Shown one piece after another: positions 18,420-29,754 of a stretch of DNA of 64,000 nt. This DNA comes from Aphrocallistes beatrix. Its lineage: Eukaryota; Porifera; Hexactinellida; Sceptrulophora; Aphrocallistidae. The stretch is from positions 4,849,934 to 4,913,933 of the forward strand of contig OY725494.1 in NCBI GenBank assembly GCA_963281255.1, read 5' to 3'. A program made the position numbers and the translations under genes. The first letter of the stretch is position 1. Each line of letters starts with the position of its first letter. The notes beneath the pieces were generated by a model that was not told where the DNA came from, did not search any database, and was given only the letters and a program-made list of their open reading frames with translations.

Positions 18420-18992
18420 CAGTCAGGGTCGCTTATTGTGAACCACCAGGGGATCAAAAAATCTGTTCATAATAGATACTTCATATTAAGCGAACTTGAT
18501 TCAATACAAATCCTATCTAAGAAATGAAATTGGGACCAGGGGCCTTATTCACTAAGAAAACTTAAGATTTGCTTAACTTTATATAACTTTATACAGTGGA
18601 AATTTTGAAGAGTTGCATTACGATTTGGGTAAATAGATGTTCAATGATACCAATAGAAATATAAACTACCTAAATACTGGAAATATTCCAAGTCACTCTC
18701 GAAATATTCGTGATGTCATACTTAAGTACTATGACGTCATACTTAACTTAAAATATTACGTAACTTTCTGAAAAGTTTAACAAATGAGTCAAAATTTGTC
18801 AAGCATTTCAATTGTACCACTTAAAATTAATAGAGTATACAATCTATTTGAATTCTTTAAAAATCTCTTCTAATTTTGAAGATTCAAAAGTTAAGCAAAT
18901 CTTAAGTTTTCTTAGTGAATAAGGCCCCAGGAGGTTAGTTCATAATAAACGAATGTTCATATTAAGCGGGTTCGTAATAAACGACCCTGACT
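18420..18992. mobile_element. pogo-like MITE (CAGTCAGGG family) with nested insertion
   Basis: Inverted ends CAGTCAGGGTCGCTTATT / AATAAACGACCCTGACTA, with the inner motif TTCATATTAAGCG. Its middle is split by a second element at 18541-18926. A partial uninterrupted version at 43078-43195 gives the pre-insertion sequence. Confidence 0.75.
18541..18926. mobile_element. GGCCTTATTCACTAAG inverted-repeat element (nested)
   Basis: 386 bp with long inverted ends starting GGCCTTATTCACTAAGAAAA. CCAGG occurs on both sides where the uninterrupted copy at about 43130 has it once, so the target duplication is 5 bp or less. The superfamily is unresolved (a 3-bp duplication would fit Harbinger-type). Confidence 0.75.
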
Positions 18993-19193
18993 ATAGTACT
19001 GTACGTAGATATTAAATTTTTGAAAAGAAGGAACTGTTTAATAACTCTGCTAAAATACAAATGGTTGTAGTAGAAAATGTACACATGATGATAAATGCAG
19101 ATAAGGTTGTGTAAAATATATACTACTATGGATAAAAGTAAAGCTACACATCTAAACAAGCACACACTTATAGTAAACAAAGTTTAGTTGAAA

Positions 19194-21959
19194 CTACTGA
19201 CAAAACAGGTTCTCATCGATCCAGGGGAGTCTGTATTCACTTTCCAATAACTGCACAGAATCGTTCTTTTGACTTCCAGTCAGGGGACACACGGTTAAAC
19301 TCACCATGTCCGATAAGTCCACTGCATTGGGATCTCCCAAACGATTGTAATTGGATTGAGTCAACAGTTTGGATGGATCTGTCAGTGAGTTCTTCATGCT
19401 CATACTTAAGCCGATATAAAAGTCCAACGCAAAAGCTGCACTCGCCACAACTGCTTCAGAAATACCTCCAGCAGAGTTATCACCGGGAAAACTAGTCCCT
19501 AAAGGAATTCCTTCTTTTTCTAAATCCGATAAGTCCACGCACCACAATCCGTCGCAGTATTGCAGATCTACAATCACTTTCTGTCCAAGGTAAGTGGCAT
19601 AGCCCTCACTGAATGCAAAGCTAGGAGAGATTTGATTTCTAAAGCTATGTGGGCCAAATCCTGTTATTTCAGCTCCTGTCTCATGGAGAATGAGATGACC
19701 GAACTCATGCAACAACACGGAGTCATCAAACTGATCAGGATCCGTGGGATGGCCGCCAACGGATATTATTCCTGTTTGTGAAGAGAAGAATGAGACAGCG
19801 ACATTTTGACCTTTGGCGAACCTTCCGAGTTCCCAATCAGCTTTTATAGGATATTTACTGGGACTACCTCCGTAGGCCAGGTAGAGAGGGATCATACGGT
19901 CTAAGGTTACCATGATGTGGAATGCTCCTGACCCATCAGTTTCTCGAATAACAACATCACGTGCTGCATTAGCCTCTGTTTCAGGAATGATGGAACTGTT
20001 AACACGGTATACGTGCGTATTGCCTGCGTGATCTGTTACATCGATGTTGTTGTTGGTTGATAAAAACTCAACAAACACAGGCTGACTTGCATTTCTAACA
20101 TCATAGGTAACGGAATAAGCGCCCCTTCTAGATGCTGAATAAACTCCTCTTCTGGCAGGACTAGAGTCTCTCCTCACAGTAGACTGCCCCAATACACTGC
20201 CTTGGCCGTCTACAACTCTAACCACACTACCAATCGGGTTAAAACCAGAGTTTGGGCTCATGTAGCTCACTGTGCCTTCTGCTTGGAATCTAGAACATTC
20301 TGCAATGAAATTAAGCACTTCCCTGCCAGCTCCTAAACGCCCCGCATCTGCTTCACTCGGCTCAAATGTGCCCGAAACAGTCTTGCTGATATTACATCCT
20401 TCAACGAGGAGGTCAAATGAAATATTAGTATTGACTCGACAGCTACTGAACAGATCAACCCTAACTATGTAGCGTCCTGAGATGGCTTGCTCATAAAAGA
20501 CATTCTCAATATTGCCATTGCTACCGCAAATAGAATCAAGGTCCAAAAATCCTACTTGTCCAGATGATCTCGTCTGCGCAAAGTATATCTCTTCGTTGTT
20601 AGGATCTACAACATGGAGATCTAAGTCAACATCTCTATCCCAAGACAACCTCGCATGTAAAGTGCCTAGCTGAGAACCAGCCAATGTCACTCTCACCCTT
20701 GTTATCGGTCCGAAACGTCCAAGATTGTCCAACAACCTCAAAAGTATCATCGACTCAACTGTTCCAGACACCATGGATCCCGAAGGAAGGGTAAGTCTGA
20801 TGTTGTAAGTGACGGAAGAAGATCGCGTAGAGCGACGTGATAGCTCACTTTGGATTGAACTGAGTGGAACATTGAAATGTTGACCGAATCCTTCGAACCC
20901 TACTAACATAGAAACTGCGTTGGAATCGCCGTCTAATTATAATGGAATATTCACAGTTTGGTCTGTGGTAAGTGCCACTCCTTCTAATTCAGGAGGAAGT
21001 GCAAAGGTTAGGTTCATGTCAGTGGGAGGCGATTGAGAGAAACTTCTAGGATCAAGGATCCCACCTTCAACAGCAAATGGGTTCGTTTCTGCGGCCTGGA
21101 AGAACACCTTTACTCTAGGGATTGTTAGGCTTTGCTGATTAGTGTTGAACACTTGGAAAGGTATGTCATAGAACCTTTCGACTGCCGTGAAGCTTAACGG
21201 AATGTTATGTGTCCCAGTCAACACATTTCCAACTCTGCTCGTGGAATTAATGACGACATTTTCCCCAAATATTCCAGAGTAATCAGCAATAAAGTAAGCT
21301 GGAAATCCTGCCACTTCAGCTGTGATTTCTATAAAGAATCCAGGATAGATTACCTGTGGGAAATCGAGGGAGATTAGTTCGAGCCCTGGGTCTTCAACCA
21401 GCACCTGTATCACCCCACTGCCCGGGATGTTGTTAGTAGACAGTGCAGTCAGGGAGATGGTATGATTTCCATTGGCTAATTCGAATGTCGGAATCTGTAA
21501 GTTGGTGGGATATTCCTTAACAGAAAATACTAAAGATCCATCGACATGCACCATCACATTCCCTTGAACCTGAATATCACTAGGCAGAGAGCACCTGAGG
21601 GAAATGAATCCATCCGAAAATGCTTGACCTTGCGCCAAGGTATTTTCAATGGTAATTGCGAAGTCTAGAGGTTGGGGAGGTAGAGTGGTTTGTGGTTGAG
21701 TGGTTTGAGGTGGTTGAGTGGTTTGTGGTCGGTTAGGTTCAGTATGCTCAAACGGATCAATTGGTTCCACAGTGAATGGAATAAAAGGTGGAATGTTAGT
21801 GGATTGTAAATCAGAAACAATAATCGAGGTGTTAGTTGGAAGGCTCAAAATGATACCAAGTGACACTCCAACGGCAATTCCTACCAATGTCAGGACTGTG
21901 CATATCACTCCAAGTGCTACCGTTACCAAGATAGCTATTATTAGTGGCTTTGGGGACAT
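19194..21959 (-). CDS. Type II membrane zinc metalloprotease, frame split by one TAA
   Basis: One continuous minus-strand frame of about 920 codons from ATG 21959 to TAG 19194, except for a single in-frame TAA at 20937-20939. Residues 1-4 then a long hydrophobic anchor (about 5-40), a Thr/Gln/Pro-rich stalk (TTQPPQTTQPQTTLPPQP), beta-rich Ig-like segments, then (after the TAA) a YfaP-like domain (LSWDRDVDLDLHVVDPN) and a gluzincin-type protease: HEFGHLILHE, with SEGYATY about 30 residues later supplying a third Glu ligand. Two His, the catalytic Glu and the third ligand are all present. The protein should sit in the plasma membrane or secretory pathway with its protease outside. The TAA could be a recent null allele, an assembly error, or a read-through site. 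A shorter product from ATG 20909 would lack the anchor. Several CxnC pairs suggest an extracellular fold. Confidence 0.7.
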
Positions 21960-22005
21960 CTTCCTGTGTATTTTGCTGTATTGTCACAGAGTGTAGATGT
22001 TGTTC

Positions 22006-22666
22006 CTAAATATAAGAAAAACACTTAAAATAAACACTCACAAGGATATTATAGCTGAATTCTCCTTCCTAATTTATAATTTTTCTCTAAACATTCTACA
22101 CAAATATTTACTTGTGACACCCTTAAAACCATCTTAAACCATCAAATTTATTGCGTGCATCATTGCACCTATTTTATGCAAATCTTAGCATGTTAGCATT
22201 TCTAAATTAAGAAATGCATTCAACATCTCGCATGGATAAAACCTGATCAACTATTGTGCAACAATGTCTAGTGGGAATACACTGCAAGTAACTTTGTTAG
22301 TAGACAATGTATGTTGAAAAATACTGCCAACTTAATGCTGTATAACTTATTAAAAAAAATTATTAGTATAATCATTTCACTTAACTAGAATAATATAGTG
22401 CAGTGTTTCCCAACCTGGGGTCCATGGACCCCTTGGTGGTCCACGGACGGTTCCAGGGAGTCCACGAGATTTGAAAATTTGTATTACTGTCAATGGGAGG
22501 AGGATCTCAGGGGGTTCACAGACAATGGGAACATTGCAATAGGGGTCCACAGTAGAAAAGGGTTGAAAACCGCTGATATAGTGCAATCTCTCCTATTAAC
22601 ATTAAATAATTATATATTTAGAGTATAGTGATAAGTATAGTATCAATGCAATGTTATTGTACTCAC
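22006..22666 (-). other. Probable 5'UTR intron of the metalloprotease gene
   Basis: Minus strand donor CTTG|GTGAGT at 22667/22666 and acceptor TATATTTAG|GAACA at 22006/22005 lie between a TATAAATA box and the ATG. The intron contains a hAT MITE (22401-22575). Confidence 0.45.
22401..22575. mobile_element. hAT (Charlie-type) MITE
   Basis: Ends CAGTGTTTCCCAACCTGGGG / GGGTTGAAAACCGCTG, interior GGACCCCTTGGTGGTCCAC. Exact 8-bp duplication ATATAGTG at 22393-22400 and 22576-22583. Confidence 0.9.
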
Positions 22667-22761
22667 CAAGAAGAATCTGCTTTTCTGTTATATCGTTTGT
22701 TGAAAGTATTTGTGTTTGGAAGGTATTTGTTTATTCAATGGAAATTAACGATGGAGAAATG

Positions 22762-22769
22762 TATTTATA
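22762..22769 (-). promoter_or_regulatory. TATA box, metalloprotease gene
   Basis: TATAAATA on the minus strand, about 95 bases before the proposed 5'UTR splice donor. Confidence 0.45.
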
Positions 22770-23199
22770 CTTTGTATGTCTGATACGAATTGCATTGTAA
22801 AATAGAGAATTGGAGAGTGAATGAATTTAAGAATATTTGCTCAGAAAGATCGTGCAAAAAATTTGGATACCATTCAATAGAGTTAAATATTATTTCTGGA
22901 TACTTATCATTGGATATAATGATGTCAATCGCAATATTACGAACATATGTGATGTCAAGTTAAAATGATAAAAATAATATATAATCACCAACGTAATTGA
23001 TATTCTAGTTCAACCCATTTATTGCAATGAGCCATGGCTCAATAACATCACCAGTAAAATTGGATACTGTGAAAGTAACTACTAGTCTATTCTTGTACGT
23101 AGATCCGTTGAACTCATTACAGAGTTTTTATCGTGTTGAAATAAGAAATTTATCAATAGGAGACTTTGTAATTCTAGTTTGAAAGGAACGAATTAAATA
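22770..23199. other. Intergenic
   Basis: No gene or recognised repeat. Confidence 0.4.
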
Positions 23200-23351
23200 C
23201 AGTCGACTCCGCTTAATAGGGCCACTTTTAGCAGGACCAGAATAGCTCTCACGCATAGAAGCTAATACAAACTATTTTCGGTTAATAGGGTTCTCCGTAA
23301 TCGGGCAAAATGTCCTCTGACCGATGTGACCCTAGTAAGCGGAGTCGACTG
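23200..23351. mobile_element. pogo/Tigger-like MITE (CAGTCGACTCCGC family)
   Basis: Same family as 16351-16519. The left end is preceded by TA. Internal deletion of one repeat relative to the other copies. Confidence 0.75.
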
Positions 23352-23454
23352 ATTTGGAATTCTTCCTTATCACCAAATACTACATTAATTAGATTACACT
23401 ATTGCTTATTATGATTATACGCGTTTGAGATATTTTGACCAAATCTTATTGGTT

Positions 23455-23802
23455 TCAATCATTTATATGAAATAGAATCGTGTGAATCACACTATAAAAG
23501 TGTGATAATTGATTGGTTCTCACATGAGCCAATGAATTTCAATCACAAATAGTCCTTTTGATTGTATGCATAAGTCAATACTGTTTGATCCTAATGTATT
23601 TGAATTATAAAAGAAACGAATTTCATTGGTCAGCACAATTTGTCACCTATCTCGGCGAGGTGTGAAGATTTCGCTTAGATCTTCTAAATTGATCGTAGAC
23701 TCATTATTATTTACCTGTGTGCCAAATTTCACATTTCTAGCACCTCCCAGTTCCTCATTCAACTTGCACAAACAAACAAAACATCGAATTTAATATATAA
23801 GA
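23455..23802 (-). mobile_element. Helitron-like element, 5' part
   Basis: On the minus strand it starts A|TCTTATATATTAAA with a TTTGTTTGTTTGTG tract, and shares about 340 bp with the complete element at 29755-30511. No GC-rich 3' hairpin follows, so the copy is 3'-truncated. Confidence 0.6.
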
Positions 23803-24131
23803 TTACAATAATAAAATCTAAACATGACATTCAGTAATGATGTTTCTGCTCATATTACTCACATCAGCCATAAAAACATCAAATTTGAATAAGTGTAGAG
23901 ATTAGAATTGATGCAACATTTCAAAGCTCTGTAGTTGTTTGATCCTCAAAAGTAATTTCGATTATTCTTCGTAAATTTATAAACCAGTGGAGTGGAGAAA
24001 TAAACAATGATGCATCTTATAATTCTGGATGGAATCTTTAATCCCTTGACCCCCTAATATCTACCCAATCACTTTGTGGTTATTTTCATAAATTGTTTTT
24101 GTCTTACACTGATAATTATAGATTACAAATA

Positions 24132-24413
24132 CAGTAGGACGTCAGTTATCCGAACGGGTTGGGACCGAGGGGGTTCGGATAACTGAAATGTTCGGATAAC
24201 TGAAGTTGTTATGTGATTATATAGAAAAGTTGGTCAGTAGTACTAAGTAGTCATAATGATGAATATGGATAAAATACTTATTAGCTTATGTAGGTATCAT
24301 CAATAGTATATAAAATGATGGCAGTGTAATAATTTCAATTCTCAACTCAGGATGCATCATTTATACATTTATTATATTTTAATTTGGTCAACCAAGAGGT
24401 TCGGATAACTGAA
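24132..24413. mobile_element. pogo-like MITE (CAGTAGGACGTC family)
   Basis: Left end CAGTAGGACGTCAGTTATCC preceded by TA. The right end retains only GTTCGGATAACTGAAG, so the outermost bases are lost. Several inner copies of TTCGGATAACTGAA. Confidence 0.6.
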
Positions 24414-24562
24414 GGTAATTGCACATATTCTAAATTGAATGTAATTAATCACCTACAACAGAACAGCATAATCACAAATAGTTTAACAAGAAAATATTTG
24501 AAGTTTATAGTTCTTCCTATAAACTTGAGATAAAACAACTAATTTGAAATCGTTCATCAGCG

Positions 24563-25366
24563 CTATACCGGATACTCTAGCTCCCCTACTTCATGACCTG
24601 GTCCCCCTAGAATGTGGAGAAGGTCACCTGTCTTTGAAAATATCTTAATATTGCAAGCTTCCAAATCACTGATATATAAATTCTCATTATTATCCAAACA
24701 CAGAGAAAAAGGGATCGGATTCTGCCTTCCAGTACCAATTGTGATCAGCGAGCGAATCCATTCGCCAGCGTAGGAAAATACGCGAACACAGAGATCACTA
24801 TCATCAACAAGAATGTACACTTCATTCAATGTTAGCTTGACGTCACAGGGATAGCTGATGGAATCGTGAGAAATCTCCCGCTTAAAATGGAGGTGACTGT
24901 CCAGGATTTGGATTCGATGGTTTTGGGTATCGGTGACAAAGATATCTCCATTGGTAGTAGACACGGTGAGTTGTCTAGGATCTCTGAACTCTCCAAATCC
25001 ATATCCATTTCTACCAACCCTAGTAACGAAATGGATATCGGCGGCTATTTTAAAATGAAATAGAGAGTCTATTCCTCTGTCTGTTATGTAGATATTATCC
25101 TTATGGATGGTTATGCCAGATGGTTTTCTCATGGATGGATGTGAGAATGAATCTATGAACTCACCTGATTCCGAGTAGATTGTCACGCACCCCAAATCAG
25201 TTATATAAATGTTATTTGTGTTAGGATCGATAGCAGCATACATCGGATCGCTAAGATACCCGGGTTCATTTTCTAACTTGGGTACTGCTATCAAGTGCTC
25301 GTAATAGAAGTTTATTCCTGTTTTTGTGTGTTCGAACTGGGTTGGATCAGAGAACTTAAAAGCCAT
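24563..25366 (-). CDS. NHL-repeat beta-propeller protein
   Basis: 267 residues, single exon. Five NHL-type blades can be read, each with a D/N-x-IYITD or similar strand and a hydrophobic VxxFS-type strand: MYAAIDPNTNNIYITD; SGITIHKDNIYITD; RQLTVSTTNGDIFVTD followed by NHRIQILD; CDVKLTLNEVYILVDD; and FSLCLDNNENLYISD followed by NIKIFSKTGD. NHL domains form six-bladed propellers that bind protein or RNA, often at the C-terminus of TRIM E3 ligases. Here no RING, B-box or coiled coil precedes the propeller and one blade appears degenerate or missing, so this is an NHL-only protein or a truncated relative. The frame ends cleanly with TAG. Confidence 0.75.
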   Translation of the reverse strand: MAFKFSDPTQFEHTKTGINFYYEHLIAVPKLENEPGYLSDPMYAAIDPNTNNIYITDLGCVTIYSESGEFIDSFSHPSMRKPSGITIHKDNIYITDRGIDSLFHFKIAADIHFVTRVGRNGYGFGEFRDPRQLTVSTTNGDIFVTDTQNHRIQILDSHLHFKREISHDSISYPCDVKLTLNEVYILVDDSDLCVRVFSYAGEWIRSLITIGTGRQNPIPFSLCLDNNENLYISDLEACNIKIFSKTGDLLHILGGPGHEVGELEYPV

Positions 25367-25617
25367 CTCCGTTTATAAAATATATATTCAAGAAATTTTT
25401 CGTGTTGAAATGCTATTCATTTCTTCTTATAAGAGAAACTGAATAGAATGTGGTAGCATTAGACATAGCAAACAACACAGTCCTACCTACAACTCTACAG
25501 GACTACAATTATAATTCCAGTAATTTTAATATCAACCAAACAACATACAGTAGAAATATCAGGTTTCAAGCATGTAATTTTGAATAGTATAAAATTACTG
25601 ATAATATTTTGGATGTA

Positions 25618-25806
25618 CAGTCGACTCCGCTTAATAGGGCCACTGTTTAATCGGGTCAGCCGCTTAATCGGGCCACTTTTGGCAGGACCGGAATAACTCT
25701 CACACATAGAAGCTAATACAAAAATATTTTCGGTTAATAGGGTTCTCCGCTTAATCGGGGCAAAACATCCCCTGACCGATGTGACCCTATTAAGCGGAGT
25801 CGACTG
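25618..25806. mobile_element. pogo/Tigger-like MITE (CAGTCGACTCCGC family)
   Basis: Full-length copy, TA|CAGTCGACTCCGCTTAATAG ... AGTCGACTG|TA, 189 bp. Confidence 0.85.
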
Positions 25807-25904
25807 TATTTCATTTCCTCCAGTTTTGTTTGTATAAATTATAGATAGAGTTATTCTCTTATCATTGTTATATTCCCATATTCTATATTCTCCAATATAT
25901 CTCA

Positions 25905-26142
25905 CATATGAATATGATGCAACTATCATCAAAAAATGATAACTCATCACTGTTATGACGTCATCATTTCGCATCAAAAATTGGAAAAATTGACAAATTT
26001 TGTGATTTTTCGTGCGATATCGATTATAACGGTAGGACAGACGTATTTAGAGATGCTATCTCTCTTATAATTAATCAATGTGACCCCAGGCGGGCACAAA
26101 GTGTCCGCTAGCCGCACAGCGCAAGCAAGCGAAGCGCGCTTG
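25905..26142 (+). mobile_element. Helitron-like element 3' end
   Basis: Plus-strand copy ending GCAAGCAAGCGAAGCGCGC then TTG at 26142, followed by T. It shares ~230 bp with 4952-5230 and 51851-52110. Confidence 0.6.
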
Positions 26143-26379
26143 TTAGTCAATAAAATGAAAGCCAACTGTAATGTTAAATCTCTGGACTCTGTTTGGCTAA
26201 TATATTTTGACACCTTTTGTGAAAATGTGTGAACATTTTCCAGAATTTGCACCCAGGTTCAAATCTCTATCATATAAAGAATATATGGTCCAAATTTGGT
26301 GCAACTTGGTCCAATAGAATCCCCAGGAGAAAGCACGCCCATCATGCTCAGCTCTTGATGTCAAGTTGATGGCAACTTT

Positions 26380-26528
26380 CAGTGGCGTGGCCAGGTGAAA
26401 AAATTTGATCAAGAACAAGACGCCACATATATGCCCATTTGAAAAAGTGTAGTTGGTTAAATTAGTAAATTGTAAAAATTTGGGGGGGGGCCTAGGCCCC
26501 CCCAGGCCCCCCCATAGCCACGCCACTG
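26380..26528. mobile_element. hAT MITE (CAGTGGCGTGGCCAGG)
   Basis: Inverted ends CAGTGGCGTGGCC / ATAGCCACGCCACTG with exact 8-bp duplication GCAACTTT at 26372-26379 and 26529-26536. Contains a poly-G/poly-C foldback near 26480-26515. Confidence 0.9.
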
Positions 26529-27013
26529 GCAACTTTGCTTTGGAAGCAGTTATGTTTCGGGACTTTTGGGGTGAATTGAGATCACAAGATTCACAGTAAG
26601 ACAGCCCTTACAAGGCTTAATTAGGTGCACACAGGAAGATGATATTGAAGAAACACTTGCAAAGATTAACCACTCACTAACTCAGCCAAATGTTAGCGAT
26701 CTCGTCCAGGGAAGAAGTCCTATTAGGCTTTTTAATTGTGAATTGCTGGTCATTTTGACGGTTACATCACAATCAAGTGAAGGGTCCCTCCTGGCTATTA
26801 TAAGCCTATATTTATCATAATTTATCCAACAAGAATTGTATTAAAAAGATGTATAATTATTCTGAACGTTATTAAACTCAATTGAATTAATCCCGCATAT
26901 TAGTAGTGATAAGAATGGGAATTTGTTGCCATTAAATGGCTTATAGACTCAGCTGATCATTAAAATCTCCTCTCCTATTTAATCCATGGTACATCTTATC
27001 TTGTCCTTCACAC

Positions 27014-28245
27014 TACATACTTGCCAACGGTCCCGTTTTGGGCGGGACGTCCCGCTTTTTCGGACATATCAGGCCCGGCGGAAGCGGTCGGGCCAATTGG
27101 CCCCTGGCCCGACCAAAAATTGAGCTCGAATATTTATGTCGATAACGATTTTTCTGTCTCTATCGCATGCTGTTTACATTGGAGCTCGGCGAACACGTGT
27201 GTATACGTGTGTATAATATGAATTAAATATTGCCTATCTGAATCAGGAAATGCTGTTAATAAAAAGAAAAAAAAATATTTTAGCTTTGGGCCCGACGAAA
27301 TGAAAAGTGGTTCCGCCGGGCCTGATATCATATTGAAAGTAATGTCCCGCGAAAACGTTCCAAAAAGAGGAATTGTCCCGCTTTTCAGTGTATAGGACTA
27401 ATACAAATATTCTATATATATATCCCGCTAAATAGCTCAATGTCCAATCAAAATACTACTCATGTCCCGCTTTTTTTCTTGCAGAGGTTGGGATGCATGC
27501 ACTGACTAAGATATCTGACATACATTTTGGGTGAGGTGAGGTTCATAATATTAGAACGGAACATCACAAGAACTGGGATTTCAATGAATGAAATAGAGAC
27601 AGTTAATTATTTCTAAAATTTATTGATTCCAGTTAGCAGCTATTTATTCTCCAATAAAGTATTGCTTAGCAACACGGAGGAGTGAAGGAATGTTTGAGAG
27701 AGTAGAGACAGCTGATAAGACAGGAGAGAAATAAAGGAGATACAGCTACTCTGGAAGACAAGGGGATGTGAGTTTTAGAAACTGATTTTACACATTTTAT
27801 TTTCTAAGACATTCTGAAAACAATCTAATCATTTTCATATTTTAAACACATTTTACACCTCCCAATGCTCCTTGGTTACAGCACTAAGGGTGGAATGTGT
27901 CCCGATTTTTCAAATCCCATCAGAAAAATTTGTTTTAGGTTCTAATGAAAGCACTTCAGTATTCTGATCAGTCCAGTTTCTCTGTTACTAACCATGGATA
28001 AATTCTCTAACAGTTAATTCTGGCAGAATTCAAATTCAGTTTAAAGTTTTAATTATTTGAATGACTTTCAACGAAGTGAACATTTCCAACAAATGACTCA
28101 ATCTCTCGAATTCTAAATTTAGCACTTAGCTTGGCTATACCAGGATTGCATACAGTCAACCTAAGCCATGGTAAAAGCGGGAAAATTAGCTCAATAGAAG
28201 AAAGCGGAACGTCCCGCCAAAAACGGGACAGTTGGCAAGTTTGGG
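27014..28245. mobile_element. TTGCCAAC-ended composite DNA element
   Basis: Inverted ends ACTTGCCAACGGTCCCGTTT and AACGGGACAGTTGGCAAGT about 1.2 kb apart. A related left part without insertion lies at 44259-44440. Interrupted by the hAT-like element at 27071-27328. No intact transposase is visible inside. Confidence 0.55.
27071..27328. mobile_element. hAT-like MITE (CAGGCCCGGCGGAA), nested
   Basis: Ends CAGGCCCGGCGGAAGC / GTTCCGCCGGGCCTG, inserted in the element at 27014-28245. The uninterrupted relative at about 44285 lacks it. The flanking duplication is imperfect. A 95-bp relative lies at 42895-42989. Confidence 0.7.
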
Positions 28246-28540
28246 ACCACCCTGGGAGTTTCCACGAGAATGGATGGGAACCAGGGTATTATACAGCCTT
28301 CCGGAGATACGCTCCTAATCTAAAATTTCTAAATTTTCATACGCCTAAATCGCTAAATGACATTATAATATTGGGTAAATTGGGTATTTTTCTGAATTTT
28401 TACGCTCCTAAACACTTTGCAGCTTAAAATCATACGCCTAAAGGAGCGTCTCGCGCTCCTAGATAATTCCTTGATGGGAACTGAATTGAATTCTTAATCT
28501 GGAACCTCACAGTGCTCTGTCTTATGTTATTTTATACTCA
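28246..28540. other. Intergenic with short foldback tracts
   Basis: ACGCTCCTAA / TTAGGAGCG repeats between 28308 and 28460 suggest another decayed inverted-repeat element. No gene. Confidence 0.4.
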
Positions 28541-28741
28541 GGGCTTTATCTAGGTGCTCGGCCGGCACTTATAGGTGCCAGCCTGGTATCGTCCGAGGAG
28601 CCAAGGTGCTTGCAGTGTGATTCGATTTTGGTCCCGGGTTGCTATCACCCCTGGAATTACAAGATAAACCACTGTTTAGGTGCCATATAACTTTTATCAC
28701 CTCCAAAAAAAGTGCCGGACTGGAAAATCCTAGATAAAACC
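28541..28741. mobile_element. hAT-like MITE (CAGGGCTTTATCTAGG)
   Basis: Inverted ends CAGGGCTTTATCTAGG / CCTAGATAAAACCATG. Near-perfect 8-bp duplication TTTATACT / ATTATACT. Confidence 0.7.
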
Positions 28742-28756
28742 ATGATTATACTAGGG

Positions 28757-28919
28757 CAGCGGTTTTCAACCTTTTATGATTGTGGACCCCCTATAGCAAT
28801 TTTGCTATATTCTATGGACCCCTCCTATTAACCGTAATACAAAATTTCGAATCCTGTGGACCCCTGATATCTTCTGTGGACCACTAAGGGGTCCATGGAC
28901 CCCAGGTTGGGAACCACTG
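28757..28919. mobile_element. hAT (Charlie-type) MITE
   Basis: Ends CAGCGGTTTTCAACC / GGTTGGGAACCACTG, exact duplication TACTAGGG (28749-28756, 28920-28927). Same family as 22401-22575 and 40278-40440. Confidence 0.9.
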
Positions 28920-28989
28920 TACTAGGGCATTAGGATCGGCGCACTTATTTTAGTGTTCTACTATTATTACTTGCGACGAGGATTTGAGC

Positions 28990-29240
28990 TTCTAGCAGCT
29001 TCCTGTAGTGCCATTGGTCCGGTTGGTACAGTTTTAACCGAACCTCTTTTCAAAAGTGGTCCCAAATTGGACCTGTTAAATCGGACAACTATTCAAAAGT
29101 GGTCCGGTTGGTTAAAAATGGCACTAGATTTTTGCTAACTCATTTCCGGTTAAGTCATTTTGGGCGGGGAAACCTTAGAATTGTGGGGTCTTTGCTATAA
29201 ATAGAAATGACCCCAGGTAATTAAAAGGGTTAAGTAAAAC
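28990..29240. mobile_element. Two decayed MITE pieces
   Basis: 28994-29125 is an inverted repeat (AGTGCCATTGGTCCGGTTGG ... GTTAAAAATGGCACT). 29130-29239 is a diverged TTAA-family unit with GTCATTTTGGGCGGGGAAAC, GCTATAAATAGAAATGACC and GGGTTAA. No coding content. Confidence 0.5.
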
Positions 29241-29754
29241 GGACCATTTTAAAAACCGTTAAGTTACAGTTAGGGGAAGAGTTGGTTAGTTTTACTAAAG
29301 CCATGTTTTGACAACTTTTTCCTGGTTCTAGAATAATTATTGGATTTGGTGGAATATTCCCATAAACACATCAATGCATAGTTTATAGAGAGCAATTCTC
29401 TGAGTTGTGATTCTATTATCCAATTCCTTTAAGAATATTTAAGTCTGTAATCGAATGGCGGAATTTTCGTCCCTGAATGACCTCTCTCGCTCTTACCTAT
29501 TTCTCAATCAAAAGCCACTATTTTCACACCTTATCTTCAACATCCACCCCTTCCAAATCAGTGCCCGTTTATTTCAATCTCGAATGTAACGAATTTCCAA
29601 ACGAAAATCCCGTTTACCGTATAATCAATTAGTCGAACCATGGATTGGTCAGCTAGTTTGGGAGAATTATATTTATTGTGAGAGACCTTTCAATAGAATC
29701 AAGAATGAAATCAGATTTGAGAGAATAAAACTGAATATTTCTCTTCAATTGTAA

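Noticed and set aside
25495-26252. Open frames of 90-160 codons on the minus strand
   Set aside because: They cross a pogo-like MITE and a Helitron-like end and show no domain.
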